Shown one piece after another: positions 33,501-44,120 of a stretch of 64,000 bases of DNA (position 1 is its first letter; each line of letters starts with the position of its first letter). The DNA lies in contig NC_050096.1 in assembly GCF_902167145.1 (NCBI RefSeq), forward strand, positions 77,434,683-77,498,682, written 5' to 3'. The notes below the pieces were generated by a model, which was not told the origin of the DNA, ran no database searches, and worked only from the letters and a program-made list of their open reading frames with translations. Source of the DNA: Zea mays (taxonomy: Eukaryota > Streptophyta > Magnoliopsida > Poales > Poaceae). Position numbers and translations under genes: made by a program.

Positions 33501-36500
33501 TCAATCCAAGTTCCGCGAATCTAAGATATTGAGCTCACTACGCAGCCTGCAAAAGGTCTTCTCATCTAGAGGCTTGGTAAAGATATCGGCTAGCTGGTTC
33601 TCGGTGCTAACATGAAACACTTCGATATCTCCCTTTTGTTGGTGGTCTCTCAAAAAGTGATGCCGGATGTCAATGTGCTTTGTGCGGCTGTGCTCAACAG
33701 GATTTTCCGCTATTCGGATAGCACTCTCATTGTCACATAGGAGTGGGACTTTGCTCAGATTGTAGCCAAAGTCCCGGAGGGTTTGCCTCATCCAAAGCAG
33801 TTGCGCGCAGCACTGTCCTGCGGCAACGTACTCGGTCTCAGCGGTGGATAGGGCAACGGAGGTTTGTTTCTTAGAGTTCCATGACACCAGGGACCTTCCT
33901 AAGAATTGGCACGTCCCTGATGTACTCTTCCTATCGACCTTACATCCAGCATAGTCGGAATCTGAGTACCCAATCAAGTCAAAGTTAGACCCCTTTGGAT
34001 ACCAGATCCCGAAGCAAGGCGTAGCAACTAAATATCGAAGAATTCGCTTCACAGCCACTAAGTGACACTCCTTAGGATCGGATTGAAATCTAGCACACAT
34101 GCATACGCTAAGCATAATATTCGGTCTACTAGCACATAAATAAAGCAAAGAACCTATCATGGACCGGTATGCTTTTTGATCAACGGACTTACCACCTTTG
34201 TTGAGGTCGGTGTGTCCGTCGGTTCCCATCGGCGTCTTTGCGGGCTTGGCGTCCTTCATCCCAAATCTCTTTAGCAAATCTTGTGTGTACTTCGTTTGGG
34301 AGATAAAGGTGCCGTCCTTGAGTTGCTTCACTTGGAACCCAAGGAAGTAGTTCAACTCGCCCATCATCGACATCTCGAATTTCTGCGTCATCACCCTGCT
34401 AAACTCTTCACAAGACTTTTGATTAGTAGAACCAAATATTATGTCATCGACATAAATTTGGCATACAAAAAGATCACCATTGCAAGTCTTAGTAAAAAGA
34501 GTTGGATCGGCTTTCCCGACCTTGAAAGCATTAGCAATTAAAAAGTCTCTAAGGCATTCATACCATGCTCTTGGGGCTTGCTTAAGTCCATAGAGCGCCT
34601 TAGAGAGCTTACACACGTGGTCGGGGTACCGTTCATCCTCGAAGCCAGGGGGTTGCTCCACGTACACCTCCTCTTTGATCGGCCCGTTGAGGAAAGCGCT
34701 CTTCACATCCATTTGGTACAACCTGAAAGAATGGTGAGCGGCTATGCTAGCAAGATACGAATTGATTCTAGCCTAGCCACAGGAGCGAATGTCTCCTCAA
34801 AGTCCAAACCTGCGACTTGGGCATAACCTTTTGCCACAAGCCGAGCCTTGTTCCTTGTCACCACCCCGTGCTCGTCCTGTTTGTTGCGGAACACCCACTT
34901 GGTTCCCACAACATTTTGCTTGGGGCGAGGCACCAGTGTCCAAACTTCATTGCGCTTGAAATTGTTGAGTTCCTCCTGCATGGCCAACACCCAGTCCGGA
35001 TCTAGCAAGGCCTCTTCTACCCTGAAAGGCTCAATAGAAGAGACAAAAGAGTAATGCTCACAAAAATTTACTAATCTTGAACGAGTAGTTACTCCCTTGC
35101 TAATATCACCCAATATCTGGTCGACGGGATGATTCCTTTGAATCGTCGCTCGAACTTGGGTTGGAGGTGCCTGAGGTGCTTCTTCCTCTTCAACTTGAAC
35201 ATCCTGTGCTCCCCCTTGATCATGCGCCTCCACTTGAGGTACCTGTTCGTCATCTTGGGTTGGGGGATGCACCATAGTTGAGGAAGGCGGTTGATCTTGC
35301 TCCAAATGTTCCTGAGGCCGTACATCTCCAATCGCCATGGTGCGTATCGCGGCCGTTGGAACGTCTTCTTCATCTACATCATCAAGATCAACAACTTGCT
35401 CTCTTGGAGAGCCATTAGTCTCATCAAATACAACATCGCTAGAGACTTCAACCAAACCCGATGATTTGTTGAAGACCCTATACGCCTTTGTATTTGAATC
35501 ATAACCTAATAAAAACCCTTCTATGGCTTTGGGAGCAAATTTGGAATTCCTACCCTTCTTCACTAGAATGTAGCATTTACTCCCAAATACACGAAAGTAT
35601 GATACATTGGGTTTGTTACCAGTTAGCAGCTCATATGAAGTCTTCTTGAGGAGGCGGTGAAGGTAGACCCTGTTGATGGCGTGGCAAGCCGTGTTCACGG
35701 CTTCCGACCAAAAGCACTCGGGGGTCTTGAACTCTCCAAGCATAGTCCTCGCCATATCTATGAGCGTCCTGTTCTTCCTCTCTACCACACCATTTTGCTG
35801 AGGTGTGTAGGGAGCGGAGAACTCGTGCTTGATCCCCTCCTCCTCAAGGAACTCCTCCACTTGAAGATTCTTGAATTCGGACACGTTGTCGCTCCTTATC
35901 TTCTTCACCTTGAGCTCAAACTCATTTTGAGCTCTCCTTAGGAAGCGCTTGAGGGTCCCTTGGGTTTCAGACTTATCCTGCAAAAAGAACACCCAAGTGA
36001 AGCGGGAAAAGTCATCAACAATAACTAGACCATACTTACTTCCTCCTATGCTCAGATAGGCGACGGGTCCGAAGAGATCCATATGTAGCAGCTCCAGAGG
36101 TCTTGACGTGGTCATCACATTCTTGCTGTGATGTGCTCCTCCCACTTGTTTACCTGCTTGACAAGCTGCACAAGGTCTATCTTTTTCGAAATGAACATTG
36201 GTTAGACCTATCACGTGTTCTCCCTTTAGAAGCTTGTGGAGGTTCTTCATCCCCACATGTGCTAAGCGGCGATGCCACAACCAGCCCATGCAAGTCTTAG
36301 CCATTAAGCATGCATCTAGACCGGCCTCTTCTTTTGCAAAATCAACTAAGTAAAATTTGCCGTCTAGTACACCCTTAAAAGCTAGTGAACCATCACATCT
36401 TCTAAAGACAGACACATCTACATTTGAAAATAAACAGTATATCCCATATTACATAATTGACTAACAGATAGTAAATTATATCCAAGACTCTCCACTAAAA

Positions 36501-36705
36501 ACACATTAGAGATAGAATGCTCATTTGATATTGCAATTTTGCCTAAACCTTTCACCTTGCCTTGGTTCCCATCACCGAATATGATTGAATCTTAGGAATC
36601 CTTATTCTTGACGTAGGAGGTGAACATCTTCTTCTCCCCCGTCATATGGTTTGTGCATCCGCTGTCGATAATCCAGCTTGAACCCTCGGATGCATAAACC
36701 TGCAA
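33501..36705 (-). pseudogene. pol: Element C pol: protease, integrase, reverse transcriptase, RNase H
   Basis: Same order as the A pol and also +1 to gag. Protease WIIDSGCTNHMTG near 36640. Integrase zinc region with CAAC, and core MDLFGP, RSDN and QNGVVERKN; the motif reads DNVSEF, not DNGSEF, near 35885. RT and RNase H are open from 34721 to the end at 33501 (YVDD near 34450; TAETEYVAA, where A has TAEAEYVAA). Lesions: CAA-to-TAA stop near 36594 (KDS-stop-DSI), a one-base deletion near 36437 and a one-base deletion near 34745 (RILLA-stop). The tail from RT onward could be translated only if reinitiated. Confidence 0.93.
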
Positions 36706-36712
36706 GGCAAAT

Positions 36713-39100
36713 TTAGGCTTGGGTCTTAGGTACCCAACTCTTGTTGGGTCCTACAAGGTTAGTCACAATTTCCTTAGGGACCCAAATGCAAGTTTTATCA
36801 CCCTTGCATTTTGCCCCTAATTTTCTAGCAACTATCTTCCTATCCTTTCTACAAATAGCAAAGGAAGCATTCAAAGCATGATAAGTTGTAGAGGGACCAT
36901 TCATAACTTTTCTAGGAACATGATGAATATTTTTCCTAGGCACATGATGAATATTTTTCTTAGGCATATTTCTACCATGCATATAGGAAGAGCTGGGGGC
37001 AAACATAGCATAAGAGTTATTGGCATGCGAGTCAAAAGCATTACAATTCCTATGAGACTGTCTTCTATCATTGTACATAAAGGCATGGTTCTTTTTAGTA
37101 CTACTTGCCATAGGGGCCTTCCCTTTCTCCTTGGCGGAGATGGGAGCCTTATGGCTTGTTAAGTCCTTGGCTTCCCTCTTGAAGCCAAGTCCATCCTTAA
37201 TTGAGGGGTGTCTACCAATCGTGTAGGCATCCCTTGCAAATTTTAGCTTATCAAAATCACTTTTGCTAGTCTTAAGTTGGGCATTAAGACTAGCTACTTC
37301 ATCATTTAATCTCAAAATTGAAACTAGGTGTTCATTACAGGCGTTAATATCAATGTCCTTACACCTAGTGCAAATCATAACATGTTCTACACAAGAATTA
37401 GATTTATTTGCTACTTCTAATTTAGCATTTAAATCATTGTTAACACTTTGTAAAGTAGAAATGGTTTCATGACACGTAGATAGTTCATAAGAAAGCATTT
37501 CATTTCTTTTAACTTCTAAAGCATAGGATTTTTGTGCCTCTATAAATTTGTCATGTTCATCATACAACAAATCCTCTTGCTTTTCTAAAAGCCTATCCTT
37601 TTCGTTCAAGGCATCAATCAATTCATTGATTTTATCAATTTTATTTCTATCCAATCCCTTGAACAAGCTAGAGTAATCTATTTCCTCATCACTAGTTTCG
37701 TCTTCACTTGAAGAAGCATAAGTAGAGTCTCGAGTACATACCTTCTTCTCCCTTGCCATGAGGCATGTGTGACGCTCGTTGGGGAAGAGGGATGACTTGT
37801 TGAAGGCGGTGGCGGCGAGTCCTTCATTGTCGGAGTCGGACGAGGAGCAATCCGAATCCCACTCCTTGCCAAGATGTGCCTCGCCCTTTGCCTTCTTATA
37901 GTTTTTCTTCTTCTCCCTCTTGTTCCCTTGATCCTGATCACTATCATTGTCGGGACAGTTAGCAATAAAATGACCAAGCTTACCGCATTTGAAGCATGAG
38001 CGCTTCCCCTTGGCTTTGGTCTTGCTTGGCTGTCCCTTGCGACCCTTAAGCGCCGTATTGAATCTTTTGATGATGAGGGCCATCTCTTCATCATTAAGTC
38101 TGGCCGCCTCAATTTGTGCCACCTTGCTAGGTAGCGCCTCCTTGCTTCTTGTTGCCTTGAGAGCAAGGGGTTGCGGTTCGTTGATTGGACCATTCAAAGC
38201 GTCGTCCACGTACCTCGCCTCCTTGATCATCATTCGCCCGCTGACGAATTTTCCTAGGACTTCTTCGGGCGACATTTTGGTGTACCTGGGATTCTCACGG
38301 ATATTATTCACCAAATGAGGATCAAGAACGGTAAAGGACCTTAGCATCAGTCGGACGATGTCGTGGTCCGTCCATCGCGTGCTTCCGTAGCTCCTTATTT
38401 TGTTGATAAGAGTCTTGAGCCGGTTGTATGTTTGAGTTGGCTCCTCGCCCCTTATCATCGCGAACCGTCCAAGCTCGCCCTCCACCAACTCCATTTTGGT
38501 GAGCAAGGTGACGTCGTTCCCCTCATGAGAAATCTTGAGGGTGTCCCAGATCTGCTTGGCGTTATCCAAGCCGCTCACTTTGTGATATTCATCCCTGCAT
38601 AGTGAAGCTAGAAGAACAGTAGTAGCTTGTGCATTCTTATGGATTTGCTCATTAATGAACATGGGACTATCCGAACTATCAAAGTGCATTCCACTCTCCA
38701 CAATCTCCCATATACTTGGATGGAGAGAGAATAGGTGACTACGCATTTTGTGGCTCCAAAATCCGTAGTCCTCCCCATCAAAGTGTGGGGGCTTGCCGAG
38801 TGGAATGGAGAGTAAATGTGAATTTGAACTTTGTGGAATACGAGAGTAGTCAAAAGAAAAGTTCGAATTAACCGGTTTCCTTCTCTCGTAGTCGTTGTGG
38901 TCATCGTCCTTTTGGGAAGAAGTAGATTCATCGCTGTCGTCGTAGTAGACGATCTCCTTGATGCGCCTTGTCTTCTTCTTCTTCCCTTCCTTCCGTCTGT
39001 GACCCGAGCCGGAGTCGGTAGGCTTGTCGTCCTTCGGCTCGTTGATGAAGGATTCCTTCTCTTTGTTGTTGATCACGATACCCTTCCCCTTAGGATCCAT
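36713..39100 (-). CDS. gag: Element C gag, intact frame (795 aa)
   Basis: Uninterrupted from ATG (MDPKGKGIVINNKEKE) to WVPKTQA-stop. Residues about 75-300 are the UBN2-type Copia capsid region (KPPHFDGEDYGFWSHKM; EDYGFW and LTKMELVEGEL are recognisable). The CCHC knuckle CFKCGKLGHFIANC is at about 375. An acidic Ser/Asp-rich segment follows, then coiled-coil-like sequence (about 490-560) and a basic His/Arg-rich tail. It would assemble the particle and bind RNA. It is the reference against which the nonsense codon of the A gag is recognised. The stop lies eight bases before the +1 pol frame start, and pol is damaged, so C could at best supply Gag. Confidence 0.93.
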   Translation of the reverse strand: MDPKGKGIVINNKEKESFINEPKDDKPTDSGSGHRRKEGKKKKTRRIKEIVYYDDSDESTSSQKDDDHNDYERRKPVNSNFSFDYSRIPQSSNSHLLSIPLGKPPHFDGEDYGFWSHKMRSHLFSLHPSIWEIVESGMHFDSSDSPMFINEQIHKNAQATTVLLASLCRDEYHKVSGLDNAKQIWDTLKISHEGNDVTLLTKMELVEGELGRFAMIRGEEPTQTYNRLKTLINKIRSYGSTRWTDHDIVRLMLRSFTVLDPHLVNNIRENPRYTKMSPEEVLGKFVSGRMMIKEARYVDDALNGPINEPQPLALKATRSKEALPSKVAQIEAARLNDEEMALIIKRFNTALKGRKGQPSKTKAKGKRSCFKCGKLGHFIANCPDNDSDQDQGNKREKKKNYKKAKGEAHLGKEWDSDCSSSDSDNEGLAATAFNKSSLFPNERHTCLMAREKKVCTRDSTYASSSEDETSDEEIDYSSLFKGLDRNKIDKINELIDALNEKDRLLEKQEDLLYDEHDKFIEAQKSYALEVKRNEMLSYELSTCHETISTLQSVNNDLNAKLEVANKSNSCVEHVMICTRCKDIDINACNEHLVSILRLNDEVASLNAQLKTSKSDFDKLKFARDAYTIGRHPSIKDGLGFKREAKDLTSHKAPISAKEKGKAPMASSTKKNHAFMYNDRRQSHRNCNAFDSHANNSYAMFAPSSSYMHGRNMPKKNIHHVPRKNIHHVPRKVMNGPSTTYHALNASFAICRKDRKIVARKLGAKCKGDKTCIWVPKEIVTNLVGPNKSWVPKTQA

Positions 39101-39134
39101 CTCTTCGGGCGGTTAGTCCCTTTGTGAAGAGAAC

Positions 39135-39147
39135 GGCTCTGATACCA
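39135..39147 (-). other. Primer binding site of element C
   Basis: Minus-strand TGGTATCAGAGCC, a perfect initiator tRNA-Met type site, two bases from the LTR. Confidence 0.95.
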
Positions 39148-39149
39148 AT

Positions 39150-40493
39150 TGAGAGCACCTAGAGGGGGGGTGAATAGGTGATCCTGTGAAACTTAAAAAC
39201 TTAAGCCACAAAACTTGGTTAATCGTTAGCACAATAATTGCCAAGTGGCTAAAGAGGAATCCTCAACAAAACACAATAACCAACAAGGATCAATCACAGA
39301 GATGGCACGGTGGTTATCCCGTGGTTCGGCCAAGACCAACGCTTGCCTACTCCACGTTGTGGCGTCCCAACGGACGAGGGTTGCAATCAACCCCTCTCAA
39401 GCGGTCCAAAGACCCACTTGAATACCACAGTGTTTTGTTTGCTTTACTCAATCCCGTTTGCAAGGAATCTCCACAAATTTGGAGCCTCTCGCCCTTACAC
39501 TTGAAATTCACAAAGAACACGGAGCAAGGGAGGGATTAGCAACGCACTCAAGACAAGAAATCACAGCAACACCACGCACACAAGTCGCAACGAGAGCTCA
39601 CAACACAACTCAATGAGTTCACCACTCAACTAGAGCTCTAATCGCTATTCCAAAGAATCAAAGGCGCGGAATCGATGTCTTGGTGCTTAGGAATGCTTAG
39701 GAGATGCTTGATGTACTCCTCCATGCGCCTAGGGGTCCCTTTTATAGCCCCAAGGCAGCTAGGAGCCGTTGAGAGCAATCTTGGAAGGCTGATCTTGCCT
39801 TCTGTCGACTGGCGCACCGGACAGTCCGGTGCACACCGGACATGTCCGGTGCCCGATTTCTTTCCATAAACAGCGCAGTCGACCGTTGGCAGCCTGAGAG
39901 CCGTTGACGCACTTGACATGTCCGGTGCACACCGGACAGTCCGGTGCCTTCTTCTAGCCGTTGGCTCGGCCACGTGTCCCGCGCAGATTGCGCGGCCGAC
40001 CGTTGGCCCGACCGACCATTGGCTCACCGGACAGTCCGGTGCACACCGGACAGTCCGGTGAATTATAGCCGTACGTCGACGATGAATTCCCGAGAGCGAC
40101 GAGTTCGCCTGTGAACGGCCCACCGGACAGTCCGGTGAACCACCGGACAGTCCGGTGAATTATAGTCGTACACCGCCGTCGAAGTCCCGAGAGCAGCCTT
40201 TTCCCACGAGCCAGCCTGGCGCACCGGACACTGTCCGGTGCACCACCGGACAGTCCGGTGCTCCCAGACTGAGCATACTTTGGCTGCTCGAGCTATCTCT
40301 TCTCCAACTCGATTTTTTCTGTTTCCAGCACTTAGACACAATACATTAGTCCATAAAACAATGTACTAAGTCTGAGAAACATACCTTTATCCTTGATTTG
40401 TACTTTGTCCACCTTTTTACAATTAGGCACTTGTGTTGGACACTAAGTCACCAAAATACTTAGAAATGGCCCAAGGGCACATTTCCCCTTTCA
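39150..40493 (-). repeat. 5' LTR of element C
   Basis: Same structure as 31346-32688. The palindromes here are cleaner: several positions read CCGGAC where the 3' LTR has CTGGAC or CCGGAT. Confidence 0.93.
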
Positions 40494-40498
40494 ATTTC

Positions 40499-40641
40499 CC
40501 CAATTCCTTAGTCCAAGTAAATCTTGCATCCTGTGAACTACAAACATAAACACTAAAAAACCTTATTAGTTCACGGATTGTGTTGATCATCAAACACCAA
40601 AACTCAATTAGCCAAATGGCCCAGGGTCCATTTTCCTTACA
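40499..40641 (-). repeat. 5' LTR of element B, right portion
   Basis: Continues the B LTR after element C (CCCAATTCCTTAGTCC…), matching 26460-26602, and ends at TTCCTTACA. Confidence 0.9.
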
Positions 40642-40646
40642 ACAGT
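40642..40646. repeat. Right target site duplication of element B (ACAGT)
   Basis: Pairs with 25274-25278. Confidence 0.95.
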
Positions 40647-41770
40647 GCATCGTTTTATAATCGGGCAAAGTCCGATATCGAGGTCAAAGGGATTCCAGCG
40701 CCTGCCTCCCACCCATATCGGTGAGCAGCGCGAGATCCGTTACGAGCCTAAGCTTGAGGAGAACACTGACAAACATGGCCCACATAACAGTGGTAGCAGG
40801 AGCGCGTGGATAGGGAACTACGGATGACGAGGTAGGCCCATCAGTCATTGGCAGCTTGGCGCGGAGGTGGCCACAGGGCTGGCACGGTGAAGGTCCTTTG
40901 TGGGCCGTGATGAGGCAGTAGCGCGGAGTAAGGGAAGGTGGGCCAAAGTAGATTGGGCCCAGGACGCGATCTCCCCCACCTTTTTCTTTATCTGTTTTCC
41001 TTTTCTTTTCTTATTTTTGAATTTTAAATTTGAATTCAAATTTCCTGGTGAGTCTCACATTTAGGCTAATTGCACAAATTCAAACCTTAGTATGAGAAGA
41101 ATATATTTACTTATTTATTTATTTTCTTTATATAGTATTTTCTTTCTTTCCAAATTCAAATTCTAATTCCATTTCAAATTCAAACTTGTGGTAAACCCAC
41201 ACTCTGATTATATTGTACATTTAAAAGTACCAATATATTTATGTGCATTTTTCTGTATATCTTTTCTCCCTTTTCTTGATTATTTACTCATTTCCAAACA
41301 TTTAAGTTGTTCTTTAATTTTCAAATGTGTTCATTTGTATTAATATGAATGTTGTTATTATTAAATGCACATACAAATAAACTCTAACATGATGCAATAG
41401 ATATATGTTTATTTTAATTATTTTATTTGTTTGGTAGATGTTTGAAATATGAAACACACTCATATTGTTTTCTTTCTTTATAGAAAAATAGTATTCTGAA
41501 TGTGGGATAAGAAATAAAAGTCACTTCAAAATTAGATATTCATGTAAATAATTGCTTATGGTGCATCATTTAATGATATGCATAATTATTTAGTTGAATA
41601 AAAAACTTTTCTATTACTTCTTTTCTAAAATAATTCTTGGTTTTCAAAATTCAGTCCTCAATTTTCAACACTCAAGTATAATTTGAGATATCTGAATTTG
41701 CTATTTTATTTCTTCATATATTTATTTTATTATTATTTATTTTTTCCTTATACAAATTTTGGGCCTTACA
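40647..41770 (-). repeat. 3' LTR of element D, right portion
   Basis: Resumes the D LTR (GCATCGTTTTATAATCGGG) and ends at TTGGGCCTTACA, the complement of the LTR start TGTAAGGCCC. The last ~680 bp (41091-41770) are absent from the other D LTR because element E cut it. AT-rich, with no gene. Confidence 0.88.
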
Positions 41771-41989
41771 AATCCTACCCCCTTAGCAGAAATCTCGTCC
41801 TCGAGATTTGTAAGAAAAGGGTGTATAACCATGTTATCTCAGAACATATGCACAAACAAAATCTCGACATGATGCATAACTTATTAGCAACACATGGGGT
41901 CAATTAGACCTTATTATTCCTCATAAAATGTTATCATACCAACTACTAACTAAATTAACACTTAGATCTTACAAATAGTAGTATATATA
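41771..41989 (-). other. Element D polypurine tract and 3' spacer
   Basis: On the minus strand a polypurine tract AAGGGGGTAGGATT (41771-41784) precedes the LTR; CTCGAGGACGAGATTT lies beside it. No coding sequence. Confidence 0.75.
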
Positions 41990-42273
41990 TGTAGCTTGGT
42001 GGAGCTGGTGGTGGTGGTGAAGGTAGTGGGTGTTGTTGTTGTTGTCTTTCCAACCGTGCTTCTCTCATTTCTTGACGCATCTCCAGCCGGTCCTGACGTA
42101 TTTCCTAGCGTTCTTGTCTTATCTGATTTTGCATTTCGTTAACCACTTCTGCCATTTGTTGTATTACCAGCATTTGGGCAGCAACCACTTGATCGACTCC
42201 GACCGGTGGAGGCTCTAGAGGATTAATTTTTGTTTGCTGTTATCTGATAATCTTCCTTCTTGGTATTGACCAT
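41990..42273 (-). pseudogene. gag: Element D gag N-terminal remnant
   Basis: ATG at 42273 (MVNT). After a frameshift, a Gln/Glu-rich segment INPLEPPPVGVDQVVAAQM, then MAEVVNEMQNQIRQE, a stop (TAG, probably from CGG or CAG), EIRQDRLEMRQEMREARLE and a proline run. This is the composition of Del-type gag N-termini. It ends after about 95 codons with no capsid or zinc knuckle, so the element kept only the start of gag. Confidence 0.6.
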
Positions 42274-42377
42274 GAGAGTTAGAAGCATATGGTAGGATAG
42301 TTTTGCAATGAAAATTATTTGGTAAGCAGAATGAATAGGCTAGTAGCTGGTTATGATCTGAAGATTCTTTAGCAAGG

Positions 42378-42382
42378 CTAAT
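42378..42382. repeat. Left target site duplication of element G (CTAAT)
   Basis: Identical to 56280-56284. Confidence 0.95.
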
Positions 42383-44120
42383 TGTCGGTGTTTCGAGACA
42401 GGGGGGTCCCTAAGCCGACGAGTGAGTGTGCTGCGTGCCCCAGCCCAGATGGGTCGAGCGCGTGGGCGAGCGCGAAGGGGGGAGAGGCGAGGTGGCCGGA
42501 GTCGAGCGTGAGAGAGGTGGAAGTCCCGCGGCCTTCGTGTTCGTCCCGCGCCCAGGTCAGGTGCGCTTGCAGTAGGGGGGTTACAAGCGTCCACGCGGGT
42601 GAGGGAAGCGAGCGGCCCCAAGAGAGCGCCTGTCCCGTCCTCGGTCCCGCGCGGCCAACCTTTTCTAAGAAGGCCCTGGTCCTCCCTTTTATAGTCGTAA
42701 GGAGAGGATCCAGGTGTACAATGGGGGGTGTAGCAGAGTGCTACGTGTCTAGCGGAGGGAGAGCTAGCGCCCTAGGTACATGCCAATGTGGCAGCCGGAG
42801 AGATCTGGGCACCCTGCTGGCGTGATGTCGTGGCTGTCGGAGGTGCGGCGGAGCCTGGCGGAGGGACAGCTGTTTGGAGCGGTCGAGTCCCTGCTGACGT
42901 CGTCCTGCTTCCGTAAGAGAGCTGGGGGCCGCCGTCGTCATAGAGCTTGTGGAGCGCCATCATTGCCCCTCCGGCGGAGCTGGCCGGATGGGACGCCGGT
43001 CTTGTTCTCTGTGACCCGAGTCGATTCGGGGTAGGATGATGATGGCGCTTCCTGTTGACGTGGCGGTCTGTGCCCTAGGCGGGGCGACGTGGGGGTTCCT
43101 CCGAAGCCGAGGTTGAGTCTGCCTTCCGTTGCCGTGGCCGAGCCCGAGCCATGGGGTCGGGCGAGGCGGAAGTCGTTCGGCCGAGGCCAGGGCGGAGTCC
43201 GAGCCCTAGGGTCGGGCGAGGCGGAGGTCGTTCGGCCGAGGCCAGGGCGGAGTCCGAGCCCTGGGGTCGGGCGAGGCGGAGCTTCGTCGTCTTCCGGGTC
43301 TTAGCCCGAGTCCGAGCCCTGGGGTCGGGCGGAGCGGAGTTCGCCGTCTTCCGGGTCTTAGCCCGAGTCCGAGCCCTGGGGTCGGGCGGAGCGGAGTTCG
43401 CCGTCTTCCGGGTCTTAGCCCGAGTCCGAGCCCTGGGGTCGGGCGGAGCGGAGTTCGCCGTCTTCCGGGTCTTAGCCCGAGTCCGAGCCCTGGGGTCGGG
43501 CGGAGCGGAGTTCGCCGTCTTCCGGGTCTTAGCCCGAGTCCGAGCCCTGGGGTCGGGCGGAGCGGAGTTCGCCGTCTTCCGGGTCTTAGCCCGAGTCCGA
43601 GCCCTGGGGTCGGGCGGGGCGGAGTTCGCCGTGGCGCCTTTGGCAAGGCCTGACTGCCTGTCAGACTCACTTTGTCGAGTGGCACTGCAGTCGGAGTGGC
43701 GCAGGCGGCGCTGTCCTTCTGTCAGACTGGCCAGTGGAGCGGTGGAGTGACGGCGGTCACTTCGGCTCTGCCGGGGGCGCATGTCAGGATAAAGGTGTCA
43801 GGCCACCTTTGCGTTAAATGCCCCTGCAATTTGGTCAGTCGGTGCGGCGATTTAGTCAAGGTTGCTTCTGAGCGAAGCCAAAGCCTCGGGCGAGCCGGTG
43901 ATGTGTCCGCCATAAAAAGGGGGCCTCGGGCGAGACGGAAGTCTCTCGAGGTCGGCTGCCCTTGGCCGAGGCTAGGCTCGGGTGAAGCGTGATCGAGTCA
44001 CTCGTGTGGACTGATCCCTGACTTAATCGTACCCATCAGGCCTTTGCAGCTTTATGCTGATGGGGGTTACCAGCTGAGAATTAGGCGTCTTGAGGGTACC
44101 CCTAATTATGGTCCCCGACA
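42383..44120 (-). repeat. 3' LTR of element G
   Basis: Minus-strand TGTCGGGGACCATAATTAGG (start) to CGAAACACCGACA. Contains a six-fold 57-bp tandem repeat (43289-43630) preceded by related units of about 54 bp. Confidence 0.95.
43289..43630. repeat. Six tandem 57-bp repeats in the G 3' LTR
   Basis: Unit begins GTCTTCCGGGTCTTAGCC and ends GGAGTTCGCC; starts at 43289, 43346, 43403, 43460, 43517 and 43574. Units are nearly identical. Confidence 0.95.

Larger units (their letters stand above)
31346..40493 (-). mobile_element. Element C: complete Copia LTR retrotransposon (Opie/Ji-like), inserted in a B LTR
   Basis: A minus-strand element of 9,148 bp with two LTRs of 1,343 and 1,344 bp, a perfect initiator-Met primer binding site, an intact gag and a damaged pol. 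Flanks ctttc (31341-31345) and atttc (40494-40498) are a target duplication with one change. About 17 differences between its LTRs (by eye, near 1.3%), mostly transitions. Its gag and pol are about 95% alike to those of element A at the protein level, by inspection. Confidence 0.95.
25279..40641 (-). mobile_element. Element B: gag-only Copia retrotransposon, 5' LTR split by element C
   Basis: Left LTR 25279-26602. Right LTR 30108-31345 plus 40499-40641, interrupted by C. The interior of 3.5 kb holds a primer binding site, a degenerate gag and a non-coding spacer with polypurine tract, but no pol at all. Perfect target duplication acagt. The LTR U3 shares the CCGGAC/GTCCGG palindromes, and the gag C-terminus (WVPKEI…KVWIPKGK) is related to the gag ends of A and C, so it is a non-autonomous relative of the Opie/Ji-like elements. 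Confidence 0.9.

Noticed and set aside
43075..43782. Long overlapping ORFs on both strands over the G LTR (and again at 55119-55909)
   Set aside because: They come from the 57-bp tandem repeat, whose period is a multiple of three; the proteins are pure repeats in several frames at once.
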